A DNA stretch of 64,000 bases from Anoplopoma fimbria (lineage: Eukaryota > Chordata > Actinopteri > Perciformes > Anoplopomatidae), in the NCBI RefSeq assembly GCF_027596085.1, contig NC_072472.1, positions 8,776,371 through 8,840,370 on the forward strand, given 5' to 3'. This document shows, piece by piece, positions 1 to 13,503 of the stretch; position 1 is the first letter of the stretch; each line of letters begins with the position of its first letter. The notes under the pieces are model-generated. The model did no database searches and had not been told where the DNA came from. It worked only from the letters and a program-made list of their open reading frames with translations. Both the position numbers and the translations under genes were made by a program.

Positions 1-3000
1 TTAGTGGATTGTAATTATGACTAATGTATTCCTGTGCAAGCAGTATTTCAGTGTTTTAGCTATATCGGCTGGGGATAATTCTAACTAGACAATGTACTAT
101 ATCAGCAGTGGATCAGATACTATAAAAAGTAAAATGTTTTCCTTTGCAATGTAGTGGAGTAAAAGCGATGTTCAAGTACTTCAACTTCACTATTGTATTT
201 GAGGGAATAGATAAACAAAGTCTGTGACTTCGACATAGGAAACTGAAGTTCAGATTATTCTAGTTTATTTTAATCATGAATTAGCTTTAGTTACCAAACC
301 TTTTCAGACCTTAACCAGAGTGATGGCAGAACAGCAATGCTCATATGGGTAGTTTGGAAAATAACTGATAAATAGTTTATTTTAGTTATGTCTGAGATAC
401 TTGTTGGCAAATTGTTCTTTGCGTGGATCAATGAAGAAAGAGCACACTTTTTCTTCTCTCTCTCTCTCAAAATGCATGGATGAATAATGCCGATGAATAA
501 GCTCCATGCCTAATTTACAGATGATTTCTCCCATTAATCTGCAGTCTGCAGATGTTGTTAATTTATTTTAACTCCTCTAACCTCCTGTTGTTGCAGCTGT
601 TCGAGGACGGGAAGGGAAACTTGTGAGTGAGCGTGTGTGTGAGACTGGGAGTGTGTTTGTGTGTGTGTGTGTGTACAAACGTCTCTATGGGCATATGGAG
701 GTGGTTGCTTGTGCACATGTGTTTAATTGTGTGTTTGCGTTCGTGCATGTTTTTGGGTGTTTGTGTATGCGGATCCTTTGCCAACATAGTGTGGTGTTGT
801 TAGGGCAAAGGAACAGGTGGAGCACGAAGTGAGACATGCACAGCAAGCAGAGCCAGTTACGTCTCTTTGAACTGCAGCCACCACAGGACGTGACCAGAAT
901 CCAGCTCTGCCAAATTCTACACACAGAACAGGGTGACAGTTGGCTCTTCTCAGTTCTCCATTAAGTGCATCCTAGTCTCCTCGGCCCTCCATCCTTTGGC
1001 TTGTGACCCGGAAATTGATCTGAGTGCTCCATATTCCAGGACAACCAGTTTCCTAAAATGCATCTCTATGAAGCCTGCCGAAAGAGTTATAAGGGCGGAT
1101 ACACCGATGTAACCTTTGCAGAAGTCTTTCGACAACTGATGCTGATGCAGCTTTATTCAATTTACATTGTTTTAAATGGCAGCGCCAAGGCGAGGAGGTC
1201 TCATTTTGTTAAAGGCCCGGTGCCTCATCTCCTCTCTCCTTGCTTCTCTTCCTGGCTTCCTTCGCACATGGGTGGGATTAAGACTCAAGGACAGGAGGCG
1301 AGGGAAGGAATCAAGGATGTACAAACTGGGAAATGGGAATGTCCTGTACGTGCGTTTGTTTCCAGAGATGTGTATTGGGGTCATGTGATATTGATGAGTT
1401 CATCAATCATATTAAACCTTACTGTTCTTCACTCCTCAAATTTTTTTTTTGTCAGTGGAAATAATATCATTTCAACCTGTATATATAGTATTTGACCCTT
1501 TCTTGTTTGAAAGTTGAAATAGATTTACTGAAGACTCTTCTATGTATGTTTGCATGATGTAGGTGTGCAATGTGCATACAGTATTTTCTGTACTTTCTTG
1601 TAATAAATACATGTGATTAGATAGAGAAAGAAAGACAAACTGCAATGATCTAATTTAGTCATTCAAGTTTCACTTTTAGAATCTCTTATCACTCTCTTGA
1701 TAGTACTGAAATGAAAACCTCATTCTGAGAAGAACTTCATAAATTTACATTTTTCAGAGGACAGTGGCAGACATCTTGGACATCATGGTCGACAAGATAC
1801 TTACTTTGTCTACCTGCAGAGAATTTTTCCAGCAATCTCAACCCTGTCATGTTGTTGTGGGATAGTAGTATTGTTTTCTTTCCCCCTTGTTAAAATGTTC
1901 TGAAGTGACTTGGCACCTCTAAACTTAAAAGGGAGAGTTTTGGTGTTTTGAAGTGCTGTTGTATGAGTTACTTCTCCGTAGTGGGTGTATAAGTAGATGA
2001 CAGTTGGCACGCCCCGGTTTTGAGAGTCAGACAGCAGTAACTGCACAGAAGCACAGAAATCTTCTGCTGTGGACAGGGGAAGCAAGTAAACATAGTTCTG
2101 GCACGTAGCAATGCTGTTAAAGTAATACTGAGCTTTTATTTCTCTGTGGAACAGCAAGTCATGTTTGCAACAACAGGAGTGGAGGTGCTAAAAAAGCCTG
2201 TTGAGTTTAAAAATGCCGTGGTTGATGCTTAACTGAAAAAAAGACACCAGGGCATTGTTAGTCTTTCAAAATAGACTGAAAGAAGCCTGCTGCATTTGCT
2301 GCATAACATTCTAAAAACAAAAACGCTCCCACGTGTGCCATCATTGATCCTTTCCAGCCTCTAAACTGAAAGGTTAAGAGCTAATCATATTGATAACTCA
2401 TCGGCTCTATTGATCCTGCCCAGGAGTTAATTGGCTATTACTCATTCAAGTCTACACTAATTAACTGAATTAGAAGCATAACAGTATATGCTTTAGCTGT
2501 GGGAGAGACAGCACTTGTTATTATGGACTCCTTAATTTCCTTAAAAACCTCCTCATTACCTCCACAAAACAGCCACAGAAAGTCTGGCAAGGTGTGAGCG
2601 AGTTCGCTTGAGCAAAGGGCACCGATGGGTCAAGTCACTTTTTATCATCACAATCAACAATGGCTGTTTTCTAATCAAGAGGCACAGCGTGGGCTTAGCA
2701 AAGGTATGTCAGGACATCCTCTAAATGTGCGCTAATTAGAGACAATGACTGACACGAGGAGAACAGCTTGAGGCTTCATCTCACAGCGTGCGCTGCTTTT
2801 TATGGATAGCTGTGCTACTTTTACCTTCGCTTTCTTCTCTGGATGCATGATGTTTGCTTAAGCTTCGGCATTCTGCAGCACGTTTTCCATGGCTGTATTG
2901 ACTCTCTCATCCATTCCTCCTGCCATGCCGTGTCTATATTGATGCAGATCCCCGACAGAGTAGGCGCACCATCAACATCATTACACATTCATGCAATAAA

Positions 3001-3282
3001 AAGACATAAAAAACACATCTAGCGTTTGTCTTTGTATGATAATGCTGTTTCTAGCAGATGCTCTATATCACATGAATCTCTGTATGACACGTAAACATCA
3101 GAAGAATATTCTTCCCTTTGTTGTTGATGGAAAATTTGTATTTTTAGCACTTGACTGACTCAATGAGTTACACAATACATTCCATGTAAGTCACATGCAG
3201 CATGATTCAGGTTTGAGACTGACTTCAAATAATATTTTGTTCAGGCTTGGTGAATAATTAAAGAAACAATATGGCAAATGCT
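1..3282. other. non-coding, no gene recognised
   Basis: AT-rich unique sequence. Open frames at 1058-1495 (+) and 1810-2157 (-) have no recognisable domain and are of chance length. The part from about 2340 to 2800 is rich in homeodomain-type TAATTA/CTAATTAG cores and lacks simple repeats, so it could hold conserved regulatory DNA. That can only be decided by alignment to other fish. Confidence 0.6.
650..674. repeat. short interrupted (GT)n microsatellite
   Basis: GT repeats interrupted by TTT, within a longer GT/TG-rich stretch at about 622-760. It is too short to be highly polymorphic. Confidence 0.85.
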
Positions 3283-3325
3283 GAAAATAGCATAGATGGT
3301 TATAACAACCATCTATGCTATTTTC
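3283..3325. repeat. perfect 19-bp inverted repeat, 5-nt loop
   Basis: The left arm 3283-3301 (GAAAATAGCATAGATGGTT) is the exact reverse complement of 3307-3325. The five bases ATAAC between them form the loop. The arms carry no simple repeat, so chance is an unlikely explanation. The stem is shorter than a typical microRNA precursor. A template-switch event or a tiny fold-back element is a reasonable inference. Confidence 0.9.
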
Positions 3326-4670
3326 TGACTCAAAAGCAGAATGACCTGAAAAGAACACAGATGCTTGTGTTGCTGTCATAGAGTGCTTCATACAGTGCGT
3401 ATCCGTCATACACTGTTTCACACCAACTGCACAACCTGCTGCGGGGCAGACGCCTGAGGCAAATAAACGAAAACATGACAGAAACTGCGTGAGCCAAAAC
3501 TGCTCAAAAACAAGCACAGTTTCCATGCTATCACAGACCTCGGTGATATTGTGTCTGTGGGTGGGTGTTACCTGGCAGTGAGCAGGATGGCATCAGTGGC
3601 TGGTGTATAATCTGAGCCCAATGGAGCCAAGGAGGCCATATGCACAGACTGATGGGGGGGCTGAGCCACAGAGCACTGGTCCTGTGGTCAACTGCTCAGG
3701 CCAAAATGACAGACCATATGGAGATGAATAATGTGTTCAAACTGTGGACTCTCTTGGCATGGTTCAGTGGCATGTTAATAAGAATTGATAACTTGACTTT
3801 GCTTTCCAAAGGTATTCACCAATCCGACAGGCACTAGCACTAGCTGCTGTTAATTCTTGAGCCAACATTCATCAGGACACCATCAAGGTCATCTGGCTTT
3901 ACAAAATCCAAATTTTCTACTGAGCTCACACCAAAAGTTCCAGGGAAAATCCAGTAAAAGCTGTATTTTACAGTTTGGCGGCACTGAAGCAATGCATTTT
4001 ACCAGGCCAGCAATCTCTTAAAAGAAATTACATATGCATATACTGTTACATTTATTTGTAACAGACACAAAATACTGTTTGTACGTTGCACACACATGCA
4101 ATTGTACATAGAAACACTGTCACAGTGCAAGATCTGTGACAGGCTCAAGCAGCTCTGGGTAAAGCTCTGACATCTAAAGATGCAGAAAAGCTAGATAATC
4201 AAATATGAAAATAGTTACTGGTTACTGTAATAAACCCAAATAAACACAACCCTTTAAATCATTAACTTTAAATGTGACTGAAAATGTACCTGCCATCCTG
4301 GGTAAATGAGAGTGTTCCCTTGGCCAACAGACAAATGAATTGGAAACAAAGCAAGTGTTATTGTTGTGTCCTGTTACATAACTGCAGATTCATCAAAAGA
4401 AAAAAACAACAGCGCAATGAAAAAAAAAAAAAGGCAGATTGTATTGTCATTCTGTGCTACAAAGCAGAGCAATAATCTTTGCAGGCCAGTTGAACTGGTG
4501 TTAGAATACTGCATGATAATAAGTGGCCCATTAGGAGCATTGGCGAGAAGTAACACGCTGTGCCGCTGTGATAGACTGAATAATCAAGATGCCCGCTCTG
4601 GCAGTAATGGAGCTCTGCTGCACTGGGAAAATAGTCTATTCTGAATGAGAAGCTCATTTGTGTGTGCAAG

Positions 4671-4694
4671 TGTGTGTGTGTGTGTGTGTGTGTG
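4671..4694. repeat. (TG)12 microsatellite
   Basis: Twelve uninterrupted TG units. Confidence 0.95.
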
Positions 4695-7130
4695 GCTGAA
4701 TAGATGGAATTGCCATTTCCAGATTGGGAGACCATATGGACCTCAAATCTTCAGTAAAGATTGGATTTCTGGTTATTTCTATGTTTTAATTACTTGTATT
4801 ACATGTCGGACTTGTATAAACTGTACAGAGCATGAACTCCGAGGCTGTGAAGTGTTTTTGTTTTAAGAACCATGCAATGGATGGGTTCAGCATGTCTGTC
4901 TAAATGCTCCTAACACATTTTGATGTGATGTAAACCGAGACGGACAAGCTCATGGAATGAAACAAACATGGAGCTACTGAGGTTAAGTACAAGCAAGATG
5001 GCTGAGAAAATCCTGACAAAATCTGTCCCCCTTACAATGACAGTACAACAGAATTGAATGTGGGCATTATCAGAGCTCAGAATAAATAGAAACAAGCGTC
5101 CAAACCAGGAGAAAAGAAAATCTGGATTAACATTTTAAGCAAGGGATTTCAAAGAAAAGTGTCAAATGTCACAGCATTTAAATACGATTTAATTGGAGTG
5201 TCAGTGAGATGGAGAGGACTAAGGCCATTATTCATGAAAGTGCAAATACAAGCATTGGCACGATTGTGAATTTCTTTGTATTGTAGGAGCGTATTTATCT
5301 GGGAAAATAATCCATTTCTTGGGGCAATTGAAATAATTGAAAGAATCCTATTTCAAACTCACAGCCTGTCAGTGTGCTGCCTTTACCTCGGCCTTATCTC
5401 ATTACTGCACATTTTCTGAAAAGAACTTCTGCAGACATGGATCATTTAATCTGGAGGTGTGGCTATAAAGGCTAAGTCTGCAGCTGACCCTATCCTGGAG
5501 TCCCTGGGGAAGGTGAGAAAACCAGGGGGAGAACGGTTTCCCAGAAATCAATCAAGTAATATCATTTTATTGGCATTCATGTAAGAACTCAGAGCTCTAT
5601 TTCTACAATTCTGCAGTCGCATAACTACCATGACCAGAGTCAAAGCACCGTGTTGAAGCAGTTTAACAGGAATTGCTGACAGTGTTTGTATCACTTTACA
5701 TGTACATTCTTTGCCCGCTACAGCTCAGGCTTCAGCAGATGAAATGACAATAATACAGTAGCGTTCACAGTCCTGCTGTGTTTTCTTTTGACCCACTCAG
5801 GGTGTTATTTTTGCAGTGCATAAAAAGCTCTGGCATTCATAAATAATACCTCTTTCTGAGTAAAAGAGACAGGCAGACACGAAGCTGTCTGGCAGATGCC
5901 GGCATTGTCAGTTGGCACTCTGTGAGTGTTGATGTCCTTACTCTTTCTCTGACACTCTGACTGACTGACTGATGTGGATGTAAAAGGTAAAAGGCATATC
6001 ACTCCTCCTGCTATATGTCATAGCTATTTTCATGTTGAATATGTTCTTCTGCTAGACTTTAAGTTTATCCATCTCAACACTGTTGTTTGTTGATCATTTT
6101 GTGTTCATGTATTTGTGGCCTGCAAAATTCACAACATAATTACATTTAAAGAAAAATTGCAATGAGTCTGTATGCGTGGAATGTCAGACTCACTAATTCT
6201 CTATCTTCCCCCTGCTGTGTTTGTCTCCTTATCATTGCTCAGCACTATAACAGCTTCTTGTCAGAGTCACTCAACGACAACATCCCAAAATTGCTGTATT
6301 GTTCAGCTCAGTGGAGGGAAGGTAAACGCCATTGTTGGTCATGATTGAGACGAGTTGTTCTAAAGCTTCTTTACTGCGGTGTGTCATTGTCAGATCCCCA
6401 CATCTCGATCTTCGCGGGGCTATTATGTTCCTCAGCAAGACTCCTTCATCCATATGCATGCCTTGTTCAAGGTAATACGATATGACACTCCTGAGTCTCC
6501 TGTGCTTCAGTGTGTATGCCCGGCAGTTATAGGTGTAAACATTTAAATCAATTAAAAATTAGTTACGGTTGAGGTAGTCATGGTTTATGATTTTTATTGA
6601 ATAGTGCATTGAGCTTGACAAAGTGGAGTGGGCCGGGTGAAAGAAATTCAATCATTTGTGGCCGTCCTTATTCCACTGCTGTTTGAAGTGACACATTATG
6701 ATGCAAAGTGAGTGTGCTGAACTATTTTGACAATCGATTCATCTTCAAATTAGCTTTTTAAATGTAGTGGTTTCTGTTTTCCGAGCTTCATATCACTGTA
6801 AATTGAACCCCATTGGGTTTTGGGCCAGAGATGATCACATTGCAAAAAGACAGGGAAATGTGGTTCTATACTCTATAGTTAAAAGGCCAAATTCCATCAT
6901 GTTGTACTCCTAGTGTGACCTGCTCTTGCTCATACTTGCCATAAATGGCTGCCAAGTGAGAGACACATCCTGCTAAAGGTCATATAAGGGTCTGAATCAG
7001 AGATATGAAAGGTCAGCGAGACTTACCACTGGGATTAAAGTGACCCGTCTCCACCCCAGGAGAGAGTGATTAACACCAGGCCAGAGACAGTTGCAAGGCC
7101 CCGGGTGTTAGAAAGTGATGGACAAGGTGT

Positions 7131-7155
7131 GTATGTGCGTGCGTGTGTGTGTGTG
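7131..7155. repeat. imperfect (GT)n microsatellite
   Basis: Interrupted by ATGT and GCGT units at its left end. Confidence 0.85.
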
Positions 7156-7312
7156 CCCACGCTTACCATCGCTGACACCTTGATGATGGCCACAGAAGTG
7201 TGAATTATCACCACCTAAATGAGGGCATGGCCCACTTTTCCACTTTAAATCCACTGGTACAGTCAATCTGTTCTATAACTCCAATAAAGGAGACAGGAGG
7301 AAATAAAGAACT

Positions 7313-7332
7313 TGTGTGTGTGTGTGTGTGGT
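7313..7332. repeat. short (GT)n microsatellite
   Basis: About nine GT units just downstream of an AT-rich, polyadenylation-signal-like stretch. No gene is attached to it. Confidence 0.85.
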
Positions 7333-10300
7333 GTTGACTTTAAAAATCTCTCTATTTGTTTGGTAGATGTGAGGGAATTGGGTAAATGTAAGACATTCTG
7401 TGCTGTTGCATTGTATGAAAACAAACATTAAGAAAAACTGGGTCAAAGCACTACTGACATGTTATTCTGCCCTTACCATTATGGCATCTAACTTGACAGA
7501 TAGAAAGCAGGTCTCAGTTCTGGATGTTGAGTGAAAAAAGGAAAATATAGTGCAACTACTGTAGGTAATATATTAACAATTCTATACTATGTGTCAACAA
7601 CAGTTCAGCAATCAACTTGACCTCGCAATTAGCATTACCTATATTGAAACTTCATTGAAATGTTTACGCTTATACCATTGAGGCATTATTTGTTTCACAT
7701 TTTAAGATAATTTGTACTCAGACATATGGGGTCAGGGGTTGAATGAAAATTAAACACCAGTATTATTGTAGTAGAGAATTTTACGCTGTATCACTCACCA
7801 AGGGATAGAAGTCCTCGGGTCACTCTCATTTAAGTCGAACAAATCCATCAACTCAAGATAAAGTATTGGCTCATTTGTCTATACAAAAATGAAATTGACA
7901 TCAGGATGTCTAGATTTTATGGCACACTGACTCATCAGGTGAATATAGAACTTGATGTGTCCTATCATGATCAATATATCAAATTAAGAGCCATTGATAA
8001 GTGTTCTGAGACATTTTCTCCTACTGCCATTACAACAATTACCATTTGTTGTATTATTGACAATCTGTCACAACCTCATTGTTCATTGTTTCGGTTGAAG
8101 GAAATGTAGTGTTTCATCGAGATACCAATAGCACTTCTTGTGCGGTCTACAAATCCTGCCTAACTGGCTACAACATGAAAGGTTGCATGATGGAGAGAGC
8201 TGCTTCCACTATTTGTTAACGGGCAGAAGGTTGGATCTGGTCCCCAATGAGGAAACACAACACTCATCTGGGAAAATGGGAGCTGTATCCGCAGCCAGAA
8301 TCTTCTAAAAAATCCAAAGTCAAAAACAAGCAGATTAATGCAGAAACAAGAAAACATGTTTTTGTGACTCTGGGGAAAATAAACATATACGTTTGATTAT
8401 ATATATAATAGGTATGTATGTTTGTCACTTTTTCAAGTTGCCTTCCATTAATGTTTAATGTATAATTTTTCAAAGACAATATGGACAGAATGAAGCTGTG
8501 TTGTCATATTTACTGAGACCTTTCTAGTTTCATGGCAAACACTGCTGGCCCTCATCCCAGAGTGATGCCATTTGAGGTATCTCATCTTCAGTCGCTTTAC
8601 CATGTGCTCACTTCCAAAGCAGTTTGCCCCTGCGATCAGCCAAATCAAAATGTCACTTTCATGGCATCTCCGGGACGTCAGGAGGTCTGCTCTGATTTGC
8701 TCTGTCAGTTTGTGGATGCTTGCCAGCCACTATATCGGAGCCTCCATCAGTTTGACGGCTGGACACTGCGACGGGTTGTTTTGCATTCAGAACACACTCG
8801 CAGCGTGTTTGTGCCAGAGACGTTTCCATTACCTGACAGGAGACCCAGTGAGCTCAGCTATGATCCCCATGGCAACGTGACGCACACAGAGATTAGACCA
8901 GATTCTACCAGTTCTCCTCAGAAAAGTATTTCCCAAACTATCAGTTTTGCACGAAGATTAGGTTTCTGCCATTTGAGTTAAACACTGCAGAAGTTTGGAT
9001 GGTGGGCCATGTTGATATTCTTCTGATATTTAAATTCTTAAAAAAACACTCTTATTAATTTCCATCCTTTGTTGAGATTCTCTTATTTTAATTGAGCTAT
9101 TTCATTCTTGCAATACTGGATTAATGCAGTTCACTTTCCTTCAGGCATATTTGCCTTAACATGAATGATATGCATTTCACAGCCGTCCTCCTCCTCTTTG
9201 TAGTGTAAATATTATTGTAATTACTTCAACTGCAGGGTGTCCAGGGCGTGTAAAACATATTCGTTTTAGATTTACAGGGTTCTGATTGAAGTTTTTTACC
9301 TCAAGTGAGCGCATGATTAAAGTATCTAATGAAAAAGAAAAGTAGAAAGAACAAGTTTAAAAGCCAGGTACTTAACTCTGAAATTTGCATTTTCATGCTT
9401 CAGAAGCAGCTTATCACATATTTCAATATACCACTTTTAACTTTCAGTTATGCTTTCCTGAAGAACGGGAAGCATTACCCTCAAAGCGGTAGTATCAGAG
9501 CCATTTCAAATATAATATACGCAATGCGTTACCATTTTATTTTTCTCAGTCAAAGGAAGCTGAATCCATTGGTACATTTTCCAAAAGAGAAAATAATTAA
9601 ACTGAGCAATTGTTACAAGTCGAAGGTGTAGTCTACGTAATAAAGTATATTCTACATGCCGCCGTTGTCAGCTTCAGGTAGACTTATAATATCGGCCTTA
9701 GTTAATGAGTTTCATACGTCTTTCTTATAGTATACATTACTTTTCCACATGTTAATCATCATGCCAGCGTATTCATCAGGCCCAAACAGCAAATGAGACG
9801 ATAAGTAGAGGGTGAATAGAAAGAGACATGAAGGAAAAGAGAGAATGGGGACGTCATCAAGGTCAAAACGTTTCAATCAGAGAGCTTTGCTGTTGCAGAT
9901 CCGGATGTGAACGCAGTAACAATTAAAATGCAGATCACAGGACTGGGAGGTTTTTGGGGAAATGAGGCGTTTTGCCACGACACACTCTAATAAATTCTAT
10001 GTGCAATCCCATTGCTGCCTGCTGCCTCCCTGCAAACCAGATCCTCATCTATGGGCTGATTACAGTGTTTGTCCATGGTGAGTGCTTAGACAGACAGTCC
10101 ATTAGTCCACTAACATTAATCTCCATCACTGCACTCCCCCTCTCCTCCTCGTCCCCAGATCCATTGTTCCTAAAATGAAACCACTCACAACATTTTAGTG
10201 GATTGATTGGGGCTCACTATCGCCATCCAACAAATTGAGGTTTGACCTAGTGATGATCCATCTCTGTTAATAGAAAATGAAACAAAATTTAAAGTAGCCT

Positions 10301-13300
10301 CATAGACTGTCTCGCTCACTCATCCTTCCTCACTCTGTCATCCCCTGCCCCTTCTCTAAAACTCCAATTATCGGCCTGTCTCTTTGATTTCAGCAGTACA
10401 ATCAATAATTTGACAGTAAAACATGGAGTACTCCTGATTGACACTGACTCTTTATACAGAAAAAAACAAATCTATTCCTCTTCTTTTTCAGTAAGCTTCT
10501 CCTTTCTGAACCACTGCATCTCTTTCCTTGCTAATCACTTGGAAGACTTCTTCCAATCACATTTATCTTATCCAGAATGCCACAATCATTATTGTCTTAA
10601 GAACCCACTGCTCTCAATCATGGCTGCTTACACTAGATTCAAAAGTCACTTGCTGGACTTGGTCTACAGAGAAACTTTCTGCCGATGCTAGCTGTTTAAC
10701 TCCTCTCTCTCTTCCACATCCTGTTTACTTCTTTATCTGAAGTGACCTTCAAACTCAAAATACCCTTCTACGTTTCGTATGATATCTGAAGTGACCTGAA
10801 GAGGAGGGCATACAATATTGTATCCCTTCCACTTTAGGTCACTTTGAAATTCTCTCCACAGCTAAAAATCTCCAGCATTTAATTCAAGAATTGCTTCTGA
10901 TCCAAAAGTGCAGATGAAGAGTTATGTCCCTAAAATAACCTATAGGAACACCCGTCATTAATACACATCTTCAATCCAGAAAGTGCACAGAGCAGGTGCA
11001 TCTGAATGTCATTTACAAGTATTAATGAGGATCTGACCTTTGCAGTCACATAAAAATGTGATTGTCTTTCCCACCCAAAAGTCAAATCAGCATCTTTGGC
11101 GATGTAATGCAGTCAATATTTAGATCATAAAAATAACAGCCAACTGCCAGCTGTGAAAGGATGGAAAAACAAATGTCAATGACTGCCTCATGTTTAATTT
11201 CAACTGTCATTCTACATCAGCTTCAGTGGTTAATGCGCGTTTCGCATGCGCACACTCGGACTCCTTAGACAGTTGAAATCGACTTCCCTCCCATCTGTGA
11301 GCATAATGGTTTCCCTCCATATTTACATAATGTTACTGACCATCATTGCAGAGTCGGCAACACTTTCCACATACTGATTGCTGTGCTGCGAGGCATGTTG
11401 CGTTGTGACCTCTCACGTGCAGTACTGAAAACAGGCAATCATCTCTCCCACCATAAACCCCACTGCTGTTCCAAAATCTATTTTGCAACATTAATTATTT
11501 ACTCAGTTCACTGATAGCTTTACTTCAAAACATGCTGTTTGTTTTTTGCGGGGGTTTTTTCCCAGTAAGAAACACTACTAGCCAAGAAAATAACCAGTTT
11601 CAGTTTTCTTTGCCTCTTACTGACAACGCATATCAAGTCAGCTCAAAATATTTCTAGGACTATTTCAAGTGTTAATAAAGCGGCTACGTGACAGGAGCAT
11701 CAAAAGGTGTAAAGCCAAGTCCTGTATAGGGAAAACAAAAATCTCTGTTTGGGAGGAATTGACCAGCTGTCACATGCCCTGGAGCAAATCATGTGGTCTT
11801 CTTGTTCCATCAGAGAACCATTTTATCAACTGTTTTTTTTTTCTTCTCAAAAACAATACCACTCTATTTTTCCAAACATTCAACGAGCTGAGACAACACT
11901 CATATCAATACAAAACACAGCCGGTCCAACATCGCCCATGCAGTGAAATGAAATGAGGTATGTAGTGCAGTCTTATGAGTGTAGATGGAATGGCCACCCA
12001 GTGCAGAGCAGGCTTGACCTCTGGGTATAGATGCGAGATATGAATTATTTGGCTCTGGGCCTGATATTCGCCTTATGCCATTCAATGGAATGTAAAATTG
12101 ATCTACAGAAAGGCTCTCATCTGTTAGCCTAACACCCACAATAAATCTAGAATAGCACCAACCATAAATAGGAGGAAACATAAAGAGATCATTGTCTTGT
12201 AGTTGTGTTCCTTCAGTCCTCATCTAATACAACACTCTCACTCTCTCTTCACTACTTAAAGGGGAATGTGTTAAACTTATAGCTAGCATTTATCAAAGCT
12301 GCTGCTGTAGAACAGTCCCTATTAATAGTAATAATCACGATGATAACCTCTGCATCTCGAACGTTCGGATGACAGTATCAATTGAAATAATGTGCTAAGA
12401 AGAGTGAGAGTCCTGGAGGGAAATTTTAAAAGGTGTCCTGCTGTTTTTGAACAGTGCTTACAGAAAATACAACCTCCCCCGACATTTTTGAAATGCTAAC
12501 CACAATATAATATTCAGCACTTCTGCAACCCACTGGGCTGTGAATAAACCAACAGTTTCTCTAGCAAGTCTTATAATTGCTTTTGAGAAATGTTTTTGTC
12601 CAATCCTTAACCATGAAAAGAAGAACTCAAATAAATCCAATTAAGGAATCCCCTGCGTATCTGCCTCCAGCAGAAATTGTGAAAATCTTGAATCAGCATG
12701 TCTGCCAGTGAAAGAGAAACCTGGAAAAATACGAACTTGAGGAAGAAAAAAGGCTGAATCTTTTTGTCTTGAATTAAATAGTATTTCATTGGCAAGGAAT
12801 GGAGCCCAAAAGACAATGTTGTTTTGATATATATCTGTATTTGTGCTAAGGACGGGATCCTTTGTTTCTGGCTGTTATTGCGCCTTGAGGAAGCAAAATT
12901 ATTTCAGCGATGAAAGGTAAACGTCCCACCTCAGTGTACCAATAACATACAGTTGGACATTAGCAAAAGGTGCAGTACTGTGTGCAAACATACACTTAAC
13001 CAAAAATCATAAATGCCTGAGCTTGATTAATAGGCAGAAAGTGTGTTGGTTTTAAGGAAAAAGTTTTTTTAAGATTAACAGTTCATTGTAACTTTTCAGC
13101 TCAAAATAAACTATAGTGACCACTTTGATGGTAATAAAGGAACATGTCATCTTGCGCTTCATTGTGGCTTATTGATTAGTTATTAATAGCTTTCAGACGA
13201 CAATGGAGGTCAACATAACAGAAGACTAAGATACATCAGGATTTGAATTTGGTCTTTTTATAGCATTTGTTGACATTAAACATATCTAGGAATATCACTG

Positions 13301-13478
13301 GCCTTATCCTTAAAAAAAATGAAATGACTTTGTAATGAATTTAAAAAGGTGTAGCTCACAGTGAAAGTTACCATTGAACTCTGCTACTGTTTGGTGTTCC
13401 GTAAAGTTGCAGAGAAAGATGGCAAGTAGCTGGTAAAGAAAGCTTAATCTAGCAATGTAAAGACCCAGTTGGTGAAGA

Positions 13479-13503
13479 CTAACCCTAACCCTAACCCTAA
13501 CCC
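13479..13503 (-). repeat. interstitial telomeric repeat (CTAACC)4
   Basis: Four exact copies of the vertebrate telomere hexamer plus one base, read as TTAGGG on the minus strand. It lies in ordinary unique sequence, with no subtelomeric repeat arrays around it. Short interstitial telomere repeats are usually read as scars of double-strand-break repair involving telomerase, and that reading is an inference here. Confidence 0.95.

Larger units (their letters stand above)
3326..13478. other. 10 kb non-coding, no gene recognised
   Basis: Mostly unique AT-rich DNA with no recognisable exon or mobile element. The 8532-8981 (+) frame of 149 codons, with a second overlapping frame, lies in a locally GC-richer patch but matches no family that I know. 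The stretches 5160-5480 and 6880-7090 are low in simple repeats and read like conserved non-coding elements, which is an impression only. A faint LINE-like resemblance at 10480-10740 was not firm enough to annotate. Confidence 0.6.

Noticed and set aside
1058..1495. 145-codon open frame (+)
   Set aside because: No domain, poor codon character, and other frames are open on both strands in the same stretch. Its length is expected by chance in 64 kb.
1810..2157. 115-codon open frame (-) that reads somewhat protein-like, with CACAG acceptor-like ends
   Set aside because: No family recognised and no neighbouring exon. A stop-free run of this length occurs many times in the window.
8532..8981. 149-codon open frame (+), the longest non-repeat frame
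   Set aside because: A second overlapping frame of 102 codons is open too, pointing to GC composition. No motif recognised. A conservation test could revive it.
10480..10740. Resemblance to the C-terminal part of an L2-like LINE (LLSIMAAYTRFKSHLLDLVY)
   Set aside because: The similarity is short, there is no flanking reverse transcriptase motif, and there is no LINE tail nearby.
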